Assembly: GCA_046074645.1 (NCBI GenBank)
Contig: JBJTOP010000421.1
Coordinates: 1 to 36,485, forward strand
DNA length: 36,485 bases
Reading direction: 5' to 3'
Source of the DNA: SXXK01 sp046074645
Lineage (GTDB): Bacteria; Planctomycetota; Planctomycetia; Planctomycetales; Planctomycetaceae
Shown here: piece after piece, positions 8,875 through 17,352 of the stretch
Position numbering within the stretch: the first letter of the stretch is position 1
How the letters are laid out: every line of letters begins with the position of its first letter
Position numbers and translations under genes: made by a program
The notes under the pieces: model-generated
Seen by the model: only the letters and a program-made list of their open reading frames with translations
Databases searched by the model: none
What the model was told of the DNA's origin: nothing

Positions 8875-10290
8875 TCAGTTCTGTGATCCGTCCGCGGCAG
8901 AAGCGACAGCTTCCGCGGGGGCGGTGCCTGCAGCACCAGGTTCAGATTCAAATTGCAGACTCAGCACATAGTTCACAACGTGCCAGATGTCTTCGTGAGG
9001 AGTATTTTTGAAGGCCGGCATTGAAGACCCTTTGATGCCAGCATAAATGCGATTGAACACGTCAATGGGACGCCGACCTCCCCGGAAAATTCCGGTCTGC
9101 AGGTTTCTTGGCTGATTCAGATTGCCCCAGACGTCGTGCAAACCCGCCTCACCATACAGCTCATCTGTTTCCGGGTTCTTTTCAAACGCAATGGTCTGAG
9201 GTCCGTTTCCGGCTCCGTCAATCCCGTGACAGTTTGCACAGTTCAGTGCCTTACCAAGGTAAAGATCCCGTCCGCGTTGACGAGACTCGGGGGTGTCTTC
9301 AACCCGCGGAACGGACGGAGCCACTCGCGACTCCTCTGCTTCTGAAACTGTCCACGTCTCGGCCAGTTCGTCCCCTGCACTCTCGGCGATCCCCGCCATC
9401 TCTTCGCCAAGGAACTCCTGCAACTCTTTGACGACATCGCCTCTGGATTCACTCTGCAGGCGGGACTCAACGGCCTTGCTGCTGTAATCGGAGGCGAGTT
9501 CATTCACAAGTTTTCGCTCATATTCGCCACGCATGGCAAGAAAACGAACATACTCAACCAATGCCTGAAGTTCCTCGTCCTTCATCAGCAGAAACGACGG
9601 CATGTAGGTGCCTGGAATGCCGTACTTCAACACTCGCAGCAGGTCGTCCCGGGTCGCCCTTGAACTGTCAATCGTGGATGTGAACTTAAACACACCATGG
9701 CGATAGTCTCGCGGCTTTGGGTAGAGGTACTGGGCCGTTGGTCCATTCCCGTCGCCGGCAGTACCGTGGCAGTGACTGCAGTGCCGCATGTAGAGCACCC
9801 GTCCGGACTGCAGCAGGCGCCCGGCATCTACAGTGCAGGAGTCCCCTGCCTCGGGAGCAGTGTCGGGGGCGGATGCGAGAATTGCTGTCCCGGCCGATGA
9901 ATCCCATGATGTGATTTCGAAGGATTTTCCGGCGAGAGTGCCTGAGGTGAAAACCAGACGCCCGGCTTTCTCCGGAAGAGGCGATTCCTCATCGACAGTC
10001 AGGCGAATCAATGGTTGATCGCCTGCTTCGAAAGCGGAAACCGACGACGCCTTTCCGCCCCATTCCACCGGGAGCTTCATCCAGGCCTTCAGATGCTGCG
10101 GATCTCCGAACTTCTCGTCCACGAGTGGTGTGACGCCTGGAGCACCCTGCTGGCCGGATTGGGCTTCGGGGATGAGAGCAAGAGTGCGTTTGCTGGGGGC
10201 AAACGAGGACTGGAAGTCTGAACAGCCGGAGGCCGCCGCAAGCAGCAGCCCCGCGATACTCAAGGATGTCAGTCCGGACGCCCTGAACAT
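8875..10290 (-). CDS. Diheme cytochrome c lipoprotein
   Basis: A 471-residue exported protein. The N-terminus has a hydrophobic signal ending in a lipobox (AASGC, Cys23), so it should be anchored to a membrane by lipid. Two class I cytochrome c domains follow a ~145-residue N-terminal region of unknown fold: heme 1 CSHCH (171-175) with candidate Met ligand 230 (TYMPSF), and heme 2 CANCH (351-355) with Met424 (SSMPAF). A charged linker of about 80 residues, probably helical, separates the two. Its place directly before coxB makes it the most likely electron donor to the CuA site (inference). The protein ends in an Ala-rich tail. Confidence 0.88.
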   Translation of the reverse strand: MFRASGLTSLSIAGLLLAAASGCSDFQSSFAPSKRTLALIPEAQSGQQGAPGVTPLVDEKFGDPQHLKAWMKLPVEWGGKASSVSAFEAGDQPLIRLTVDEESPLPEKAGRLVFTSGTLAGKSFEITSWDSSAGTAILASAPDTAPEAGDSCTVDAGRLLQSGRVLYMRHCSHCHGTAGDGNGPTAQYLYPKPRDYRHGVFKFTSTIDSSRATRDDLLRVLKYGIPGTYMPSFLLMKDEELQALVEYVRFLAMRGEYERKLVNELASDYSSKAVESRLQSESRGDVVKELQEFLGEEMAGIAESAGDELAETWTVSEAEESRVAPSVPRVEDTPESRQRGRDLYLGKALNCANCHGIDGAGNGPQTIAFEKNPETDELYGEAGLHDVWGNLNQPRNLQTGIFRGGRRPIDVFNRIYAGIKGSSMPAFKNTPHEDIWHVVNYVLSLQFESEPGAAGTAPAEAVASAADGSQN

Positions 10291-10333
10291 GGCAGTAGCC
10301 TCAATTGAAACAGTGATCGGGGAGATGAATGCA

Positions 10334-11191
10334 TCAGAGCTTTAACAGGGACGCAGGATAGTCAACGCTGACCTCTGCTGTTTCACCTGCTTTAATTTCC
10401 ACTTCAAGCTTGCGTTGCACAAAGCCACCGTTCGCTGCTTCGTGCCACACAACAAAGGAGTGCTTGCCGGCGGGGATGTCTGCAATTTCAAATTCGCCGG
10501 TGGAGTTACTGACTGCACCGAAGGAATGATCGAGTGGAAGGTGCCATGCGCTCATCCACGCATGAAAGTCGCACTTCACTGCAAGCGGAACGGCTTCAGC
10601 TTTCGTGTAGGCGAAAGACACCAGCCCGTCACGATCCATCGGATTCACGGTGCTGTTCGTGGGGGCGTTCTTATTTGGGAATGTGTGGGTGTTGTGAGCC
10701 ACACTGTCGTTGCTGAGCACCTTCACTGTCTGCTTCACAGGAATAATGGTCGCGTGGGGAAGAAAACGACAGGTCTTCTGGTCGAACAGGAATGGATCCG
10801 CCGGAACCACCGCAGCCTTTGCCCCCTTAGGAGCTTTGGCCAGATAGACGAAGACGTTCGCTACGGAGTTGTCCGGGCCAAGCACGAGACGCTCGTCAGG
10901 AACGTCCTCAGCGGCACAGACCTCGGCATCCTTCACCGCACTTCCCTTTGCAATCAGCAGCGGCAGCGAGGAAGCCCCACCGCTCAGGACAACGCGACCT
11001 TTGAGGCTGCCAACAGGCAGCTCAGCTGTCGCGTCCGCCGCAGACTCTGTACTGGCTTCCTCTGCACCACCCGCAGCAATGAAGCTCACCTCCGGCACAA
11101 CACCGGCACCACCACCGTAGCTGCCGCACCCGAGAATGCTGACAGCACCGAATCCGGTAATGACAAGGCCACAAAACTTCAGGGATTTCAT
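10334..11191 (-). CDS. Cupredoxin-like lipoprotein with carboxypeptidase-regulatory-like region
   Basis: A 285-residue exported protein with a lipobox ending at Cys22 (VSILGC). After a low-complexity Gly/Ala/Glu stretch (23-60) comes a cupredoxin-type beta domain. Candidate type 1 copper ligands are His166 or His169 (SVAHNTH), Cys207, His210 and Met213 in KCDFHAWMSAW. The last ~60 residues (GEFEIADIPAGKHSFVVWHEA and on) match the beta-sandwich seen in planctomycete and acidobacterial proteins annotated as carboxypeptidase regulatory-like or methylamine-utilisation proteins. In relatives the motif usually reads C-x-H-P-W-M; Pro is Ala here. Its ATG overlaps no upstream stop by chance: the octaheme gene starts upstream and ends at 11188, giving an ATGA overlap, so the copper protein is translationally coupled to the octaheme cytochrome. 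A role as electron carrier or copper donor is inferred. Confidence 0.75.
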   Translation of the reverse strand: MKSLKFCGLVITGFGAVSILGCGSYGGGAGVVPEVSFIAAGGAEEASTESAADATAELPVGSLKGRVVLSGGASSLPLLIAKGSAVKDAEVCAAEDVPDERLVLGPDNSVANVFVYLAKAPKGAKAAVVPADPFLFDQKTCRFLPHATIIPVKQTVKVLSNDSVAHNTHTFPNKNAPTNSTVNPMDRDGLVSFAYTKAEAVPLAVKCDFHAWMSAWHLPLDHSFGAVSNSTGEFEIADIPAGKHSFVVWHEAANGGFVQRKLEVEIKAGETAEVSVDYPASLLKL

Positions 11192-14100
11192 TCTTCCTCA
11201 CCCCCTGCCGCTGGTGCAGGAGCGGTCACTGGCTGCCCCGGCGGCTGGTAAACGGTTGGACCAATTTCTTCAAGGAGCCGGCTGTAGTTCATCAGGGCAT
11301 CGCGAACACCAACGACATGAGCATCGGGGTCACCCTTGAACCGGTCAGGGAACTGAGCGGCATTCTTTGGGAAGTTGACAGGCATGGACGTGTAAGGTGT
11401 GATCCACGACGGCCGATACAGCCACAGCTTCACCCAGTCTGACCGCAGTCGATTCTGCACATCAACAAGGTTTGGTCCCTGAATGTCCTTGGCAGGGTCA
11501 GAAACCTTGAACTTCTTGGCACCTACTGAATGGCATTTGATACAGAGTGGCCCGTTGAGCAGATCCCAGGAATGTCCAAGGTAACTTTGTCCGAGATCCA
11601 GATGGCCGGCGGAAGTAAGCTGAGCTGATCGGGATTCGATGTAGTCCACGTCCTTCGGAGCCTGCTCCTCGTACGGGAACTCTGCGCCATCAACGGCCGC
11701 GAAGTAATTCGCAAGCGTTCTGGCTTCTGCGGGGCTCATGTTAAATTTGGGCATCCGCAGTACCGTCGTGTAACGAATCTTTCCGGGCTCAAGCAGGAAC
11801 TCGTACAGCCACGATGTCTGGACTTTGACGCCTTCCTGATAGAGCGGTGGCGGAGAGGCCTGCCACGCAAGGTTTCGCTGGTCATATCTGTAAGTGAGCA
11901 GCTTATCGACGAGCACCTCCGCGAACTGCCCGCCACGGGCATCCTGGATAGAAATGAGCCGCGATTCCGGGAAGTTGACCTTCGCTCCGGGAAGCAGACG
12001 CTTCGCTTCATCACCCGTACCGAATTCAACGGGCTCCCAGACGTCGAAGCCATATTCGCGGAGCTCCGGATCGGTTTCCTCAGGGTCAGGACGCGTAGCC
12101 ACGAAACCGTGGAATGAAGCCACGTGCAGCCTGAGCTTCTCTTCGTCCAGCTTGATTGTCTTCGTTTCGCCGGTCAACCCCTGCCGGGCCGGCCGCATTT
12201 TCAACAGCAGTTCAAGAGCTGCCGGGTGGTCGCCGGCTTCCAGCTGAGTTGACTCTATCGAGCCGAGGTCTGCAGCGAAGGTGACTTTAGGCAGCTCGAC
12301 AACATGGCAGCCAGTGCAGTTGTATTTGGCGAGCAGGAACTCTCCTTCGATTCGAGTCTTCTGCCTCTCGTCGGGGGTGTAAACATATTCGGAGGCAGGC
12401 GGCTCTGCAACAAGACCAAGTACAAACGTCGCGATCGCCTCGATTTCATCCTCCTTGAGCGGAAACTTAGGCATTCGAAGCCGTTCATCGTAACCTTTGG
12501 TTTCCGTCTTCTCGTAGTCGTAGCTGCGTGGAGCTCTGAGCTTTTGCCAGATGAAGCCCGGTCGCCCATGCCGTTCGAGACTATCGTAGAAAAACGCAGC
12601 GGACATTTCGGAGACCGCTTCTTCGGGAGAAAACTGGCCGGCTTCCAGACCACCAGCAGCCGCTTTCTTGTGAGCACTCAGGATTCTCTCAGAAGTGCTG
12701 GAGAACTTGCTTCCCTTTGGCTCACCATGGTGGTGCAGGAATTCCTGAATGTGTTCAAATCCCAACTTACTGGTGTCCTTGCGACCCCAGTCCTGAAGGG
12801 CAACCCCGATCGGCCGCGCGTCTTCGTATCCCGGCATGTCGTGACATGCATAACAGCCGTAACGGGAAATCGTCTTGCGACCCACATAGGCCAGCTTCAT
12901 TTTGTGCCATGCAGCCTCATCGGCCACTGGCGATCCATCAGCTGTCGCGAGGACTGCTTCGTCACCGATTACATCCGCAAGTTTGTCCGGGAACTGACGG
13001 CTGGTGATGATCTCCTGAGCCTTCACGACGCCGAAGCGGCCTTTTTTCAGGTAGACTTCGACGAGCTTGTCCAGCTCTTCCGGTGCGACTTCCCTGACAG
13101 GAAACGTTCCGGGATCTCCCTGAGCGAGCAGGAACGCAGTGATGTCCGCAGCCGGATCAATTACTGTTGTTCCATCGACATCCTTATAAGGATCAAGATA
13201 CAGATTAGGCATCTGCGTACGCTTGTGGTACCGCTCTGGCTCTTTAATCCATGTGTAGAGCCAGTCACTGAAGCCAGCATTGCCGGCATTGCGAGTGACT
13301 TTCTGGTGGATATCACTGATATTCGGTCCGAAATCCTGTTTGCTTTCCGGAACTGTGCTGTGCTGATGGCAGGCGAGGCAGCCTCTTTCAACAAACAGCT
13401 TCTGGCCACGCTCGACGCTGGGCTGATAGCCTTCCGCCGGCTTGAGCAGATCAATTGGCTGGCTGGTGGAGAGGAGCACCTCGGCGATCCCCGCCAGCTC
13501 GGCTGCTTCGAACTGCAGTGTCTGATCTCTGTCTGCGTCGCCGAGATGATCAGACAGGCTGAAGAACTGCGGCATTTTTGTGGAAGGGCGATAGCGACTG
13601 GGAATCTCTGTCCAGTACTGGATGAATTCTGAAGACGTCTTGGACGAGATGTGTCGGAGGCTGGGCCCAACTTTGCGAAGCTTTCCTGCCACCTGAGTCG
13701 GGTCGGCAGCAATCTTGGCGAGTTCTGCTTCGGTCTGTGGTTCGAGCCGGCGGTCAGGACCAATCGCAACGCCTGCGTCGTAGCCATGAATCTCGTGACA
13801 GCCGTAGCAGCCATACTTTCGCAGGAGCTGGTCACCGCGGTAGACTTTCGGAGCACTGGCGCCGAACTTCGGATGAATACCCAGTTCCGTCACGTTGTGA
13901 TGACACTTGATGCAGGAGGATTCGATGAAACGATCCGGCTGCATCGGGTACTCCCAGAAGTGATTGGGATGGAACCCGTAGTCGTGGTGCCAGTCTTCTG
14001 CAATGTGCGGATCGTTCGGCGTGTGCTCAGCATTTCCAAAGCTGGTGCCGGAACCCTGACCATCGTGACAGATGGTGCAGCCAAATGTCGCCACGGGGTG

Positions 14101-15042
14101 CGGGCTGGAGGCGGTGCAGTAGAGTGCGGTATTGGGGTGAGTCGAGTAAGGCTGCGGATACTGGTTGGCCTTGACCCACTGCAGCACTTCCTCAGTTTCC
14201 GGGTGTCCGGGCGGGTAGGCCGGGCCGCCCGAACCTGTGATCTTATCAATGTTCTGGTGGCAGGATCGGCAGCGATCAAAGCGGGCGATCTTGCTCATAC
14301 CGAGGGTGATCTTCAGCTTCGGGAGCCAGTCCTGCACGACCTTCAGATGCGAGTTGAAGCCGTCGATGATGGGCATCTCCATCAACGCTCGTTTGAAGGC
14401 GGAGACTTTGTCAGTCGGAGCGATGTTTTCGAGGAGCGCTGTGATGCGATCTGACTCGGCGACCAGCTTTGTGCGACCGGCCTCAAGTTCATCGACGGAC
14501 ACTGTGATCGCTTTCGCTTCCACGCTGAGCGACTGAAGGACGACGCGGGCTGCGTCAAGTTCTTTCTGCCGGACGTCACACAACTGCTGCCGGGATTCGT
14601 ATTCTGCCTTGCGAGCAGACATGACGACTTCGTTCAGGCCATCGCGAACAGCCAGATCAAGATTTGCCCGGGCTTCGTCGCGGTTTGAGTTCCGAAACTT
14701 CAGGTCGATTTCGAGCGATTCGACGAGTCGGCCCTGCTCTTCCAGCTTTCGGAAGAGATCTGCCTTCGCCTGTTTCTGGAGGTCAGCGTCCGTGGCCGCC
14801 TGCTGCAGCTGCGATTCGACCTCTTCGAGCTGCTTCATGTATTCGGGCGACTTGAGCTTCTGCAGTTCACGTTGCCGAATCGCAGCGTCAATCGTGAACA
14901 CGTTTCGCTGCACTCCGCGCCATTCGTCGGCTTGATCCTGACGTAGCATGGCGTAGACCGAGAGCAGCATTACGACGGAACTGGCTGCAAAGACTGCGTG
15001 CAGTTTCTGCTGGTTCCAACGGAAGTTGTCTGTTGCTGGCAT
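11188..15042 (-). CDS. Giant membrane-anchored octaheme cytochrome c with N-terminal coiled coil
   Basis: A 1284-residue protein in the position where a cytochrome c1 or f gene is expected. Residues 13-33 form one uncleaved membrane anchor. About 45-215 are a long charged, Leu/Ala/Glu/Lys/Gln-rich helical region, probably a coiled coil. Eight CxxCH motifs follow, at residues 258, 322, 377, 412, 555, 730, 909 and 1167. The last five are each followed by a Met-Pro motif able to supply the sixth ligand (Met490, 611, 857, 1097, 1220), so they look like tandem class I monoheme domains. The first three lack such Met and may be bis-His hemes. The C-terminus is Pro/Ala-rich and acidic. It follows the cytochrome b genes (51-base gap) and is coupled to the cupredoxin gene by ATGA. 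Inferred role: accepting electrons from the Rieske centre and wiring them to the oxidase. Confidence 0.88.
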   Translation of the reverse strand: MPATDNFRWNQQKLHAVFAASSVVMLLSVYAMLRQDQADEWRGVQRNVFTIDAAIRQRELQKLKSPEYMKQLEEVESQLQQAATDADLQKQAKADLFRKLEEQGRLVESLEIDLKFRNSNRDEARANLDLAVRDGLNEVVMSARKAEYESRQQLCDVRQKELDAARVVLQSLSVEAKAITVSVDELEAGRTKLVAESDRITALLENIAPTDKVSAFKRALMEMPIIDGFNSHLKVVQDWLPKLKITLGMSKIARFDRCRSCHQNIDKITGSGGPAYPPGHPETEEVLQWVKANQYPQPYSTHPNTALYCTASSPHPVATFGCTICHDGQGSGTSFGNAEHTPNDPHIAEDWHHDYGFHPNHFWEYPMQPDRFIESSCIKCHHNVTELGIHPKFGASAPKVYRGDQLLRKYGCYGCHEIHGYDAGVAIGPDRRLEPQTEAELAKIAADPTQVAGKLRKVGPSLRHISSKTSSEFIQYWTEIPSRYRPSTKMPQFFSLSDHLGDADRDQTLQFEAAELAGIAEVLLSTSQPIDLLKPAEGYQPSVERGQKLFVERGCLACHQHSTVPESKQDFGPNISDIHQKVTRNAGNAGFSDWLYTWIKEPERYHKRTQMPNLYLDPYKDVDGTTVIDPAADITAFLLAQGDPGTFPVREVAPEELDKLVEVYLKKGRFGVVKAQEIITSRQFPDKLADVIGDEAVLATADGSPVADEAAWHKMKLAYVGRKTISRYGCYACHDMPGYEDARPIGVALQDWGRKDTSKLGFEHIQEFLHHHGEPKGSKFSSTSERILSAHKKAAAGGLEAGQFSPEEAVSEMSAAFFYDSLERHGRPGFIWQKLRAPRSYDYEKTETKGYDERLRMPKFPLKEDEIEAIATFVLGLVAEPPASEYVYTPDERQKTRIEGEFLLAKYNCTGCHVVELPKVTFAADLGSIESTQLEAGDHPAALELLLKMRPARQGLTGETKTIKLDEEKLRLHVASFHGFVATRPDPEETDPELREYGFDVWEPVEFGTGDEAKRLLPGAKVNFPESRLISIQDARGGQFAEVLVDKLLTYRYDQRNLAWQASPPPLYQEGVKVQTSWLYEFLLEPGKIRYTTVLRMPKFNMSPAEARTLANYFAAVDGAEFPYEEQAPKDVDYIESRSAQLTSAGHLDLGQSYLGHSWDLLNGPLCIKCHSVGAKKFKVSDPAKDIQGPNLVDVQNRLRSDWVKLWLYRPSWITPYTSMPVNFPKNAAQFPDRFKGDPDAHVVGVRDALMNYSRLLEEIGPTVYQPPGQPVTAPAPAAGGEEE

Positions 15043-15093
15043 AGCTGTGGCCGAGCCTTGTGATGGAAGAACTGAGGGGAAGAACGATGTGCG

Positions 15094-16416
15094 TCAAATA
15101 TTGAAGAACCATTCTGGAATACCGACAATATACTTCAGAGCAAACGCCCATCTCAGAAGCATCTTGATCGGGAGAATCGCCATCCAGAGAATGAGATTTG
15201 AGAACACAAGAAACCGAAAGACTCCCATCCGCACGAAGTAGGTTCTGAGGATTGTGAGTCCCATGATCGGCGGGAGGACGGCGAAGTAGCCGATGATGAG
15301 CAGGATCCCAGGAAATTCGCGAAGGAGAATGGTTCCAATTCCGGAACCCTTCGGAAGCCCCTGCCCCAGCCCGTTCCAGAAGAATTCGCTGAGGTTCACG
15401 TTGTTGGCGGCCTCGACTTTGTGCACGTCCCAAAATTCGTAGATCCCGAAAAAGTTCCAGTTGGGACCACGCAGGAATGTGCCGAGCACGATGAGTGCCA
15501 CCCAGAGGGGCAGAAAACCAAACAAAAACGTCGTTACGGCAAATGCTCGCTGCTTGAAGCAGTAATACCCGTTGCCGGCCTTGTTGAAGTCAATGTAGGG
15601 AATTGCCATCAAACCACCAAGAATGATGGTTGGAAGAACGACTCCGGCAAGCCACGGATCGAAGTAAACCAGCATCTCCTGCAGACCCAGAAAGTACCAC
15701 GGAGCCTTCGATGGGTTTGGGGTTTTCACAGACGAGCCGGGTTCTTCCAGAGGAGCTTTCAGCGCGATCCCCCAGAAAATGAGGACGGCAGTGAGGATCA
15801 CCATGCAGATGAGTTCCGTGTAGACGAGGTCCGGCCACACGAGAACTTTCTCGTTGTCTTCCTGCTCGAAGAGCGGTCGTCCTTCTTCGATGCGGCGATC
15901 GTTGTCAACGGCGCGACGGAAATAGATCCATGTGCAGAAGGCAACAATAAAGAGCATCGCGACGATGGGGACGTTGTCAGGTTTGCCCACGATCTGACGG
16001 AAGTCATAGTCTGTCAGGCTGAGTCCCATGAAGAGCAGTGAGACGTTCAGCAGGGCGAATGCGACTTTCGGCTTTGTCCACCATTCGCGAAGTGCGATCA
16101 TGGCCCAGAGGCCGACGATCGAGAGGAAGAAATAGAACACCGGGTTTGAGAAGTAGCGGTCAAAGGTCACCTTAAAGGATTGAGGCAACTCAATGAGGAA
16201 TCCTTCAGGCGGATATGTGAAGTGGTAGAGGGACAGCATGAGCAGGATTGAGCTCAGGGTGGCCCAGAACGCTGCGACGGGAATGCCGAACCCAAGTTCG
16301 CCGTCTTCGCGGTAGCTGCGGAGCGTCCAGGCAGCGTTCAGCAAAAACATCAGCAGGTAGAACCAGCCAAGTCCTGTGAGCACACTGGCGGTGAGATTTG
16401 GATGAGCATCTAACAT
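15094..16416 (-). CDS. Cytochrome b subunit-IV-like protein with extra N-terminal membrane helices
   Basis: A 440-residue, strongly hydrophobic protein. Residues about 190-280 match cytochrome b6f subunit IV / the C-terminal half of cytochrome b: PDLVYTELICMVILTAVLI, then NPSKAPWYFLGLQEML (234-249) where mitochondrial proteins have the PEWY quinol-site motif (here Ala-Pro-Trp-Tyr), then DPWLAGVVLPTIILGGL. Bacterial relatives with NP-x-KAPWYF are known. Unlike the ~160-residue subunit IV, it has about 190 additional N-terminal residues with four or five hydrophobic segments and a C-terminal extension with more helices, so about ten membrane segments in all. No CxxCH is present. It follows the b6 gene (78-base gap) and completes a split cytochrome b. 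Confidence 0.85.
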   Translation of the reverse strand: MLDAHPNLTASVLTGLGWFYLLMFLLNAAWTLRSYREDGELGFGIPVAAFWATLSSILLMLSLYHFTYPPEGFLIELPQSFKVTFDRYFSNPVFYFFLSIVGLWAMIALREWWTKPKVAFALLNVSLLFMGLSLTDYDFRQIVGKPDNVPIVAMLFIVAFCTWIYFRRAVDNDRRIEEGRPLFEQEDNEKVLVWPDLVYTELICMVILTAVLIFWGIALKAPLEEPGSSVKTPNPSKAPWYFLGLQEMLVYFDPWLAGVVLPTIILGGLMAIPYIDFNKAGNGYYCFKQRAFAVTTFLFGFLPLWVALIVLGTFLRGPNWNFFGIYEFWDVHKVEAANNVNLSEFFWNGLGQGLPKGSGIGTILLREFPGILLIIGYFAVLPPIMGLTILRTYFVRMGVFRFLVFSNLILWMAILPIKMLLRWAFALKYIVGIPEWFFNI

Positions 16417-16494
16417 CGAGAGATTACTCTGCTGGGGTTTCTGCGGGAAAAGAAGTTCGGTGCTTACCAGTCCAGTACACAGGGATCTGCAAAA

Positions 16495-17268
16495 TCAGAG
16501 CGGCTGACTGATGCCTCCGTCCTTGCGGACGCGCCAGAAGTGAACAGCGATCAGAAGGCTGACGACAAGCGGAATTGCCACGCAGTGGAGAATGTAAAAC
16601 CGATTCAGCGTTGCCTCGCCAACGAAACGGCCCCCGAGAAGAATGAACTTCGCATCGGACGCGTTCGTAATCAGTTCGTATCCGCTGGTGTTGAACACCT
16701 GAAACCCGGGACCCTCGACACCAAGAAACGGAGTGGCCTTGGCCATGTTTGACCCCACGGTGATCGCCCAGATTGCCAGCTGGTCCCATGGAAGCAGGTA
16801 ACCCGTGAAGGAGAGCAGCAGGGTGAGTACCAGCAGGAGCACTCCGATGACCCAGTTGAACTCTCTGGGAGGCTTGTAGCTTCCGGTCAGGAAGACGCGG
16901 TACATGTGGAGCCAGACAGTAATCACCATCGCGTGAGCACCCCAGCGGTGAATTTCGCGCATGATCCCAAGCGTCTGCACGTCCCGGAGCGCCTGAATGT
17001 CGTAGAACGCCCACTCCAGCGTTGGCCGATAGTAGAACATCAGCAGCACGCCGGTGATGGTTTCCACAAGAAACAGGAAGAAGGTGATTCCTCCCATGCA
17101 CCACGTGTAGGAGAGCGCAATGCCCTGTTGTTTGATGGAAACCGGGTGCAGGTGCAGGAAGAAGTTCGTCAGCATCACCACGACGCGGTTACGGCGGTCG
17201 GTTGGTGCCGGGTGGCGGAAGACGCTTTTCCAGATCTGTGAGTTTCGAATGTAGTCGCCGACTGACAC
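16495..17268 (-). CDS. Cytochrome b6-like subunit (N-terminal half of cytochrome b)
   Basis: A 257-residue, four-helix protein binding two b hemes. Histidine pairs are His107/His121 (REIHRW and WLHMYRVF) and His228/His243 (YILHCV and AVHFWRVRK). The second pair is 15 apart, as in b6f complexes, rather than 14 as in bc1. TWCMGGIT places Cys57 where cytochrome b6 has the Cys that binds the extra covalent heme cn/ci. The ending RKDGGISQPL also resembles the b6 end RKQGISGPL. These marks put the complex with the b6f-type group. Length (257 against about 215) reflects a longer N-terminus and a longer loop between helices C and D. It follows the Rieske gene by 84 bases. Confidence 0.93.
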   Translation of the reverse strand: MSVGDYIRNSQIWKSVFRHPAPTDRRNRVVVMLTNFFLHLHPVSIKQQGIALSYTWCMGGITFFLFLVETITGVLLMFYYRPTLEWAFYDIQALRDVQTLGIMREIHRWGAHAMVITVWLHMYRVFLTGSYKPPREFNWVIGVLLLVLTLLLSFTGYLLPWDQLAIWAITVGSNMAKATPFLGVEGPGFQVFNTSGYELITNASDAKFILLGGRFVGEATLNRFYILHCVAIPLVVSLLIAVHFWRVRKDGGISQPL

Positions 17269-17352
17269 GTCAACCCCTCAATTCGCCATGGAGGAAAGGC
17301 AGAAAGAGCAAAAGAAGTCGCCACCGCCCGTCGGCGGTGAAGAGTAACAGGA

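Noticed and set aside
16424..17104. A 226-codon frame on the minus strand overlapping the cytochrome b6 gene
   Set aside because: It is the same region in a different frame; the heme-ligand motifs are in the other frame.
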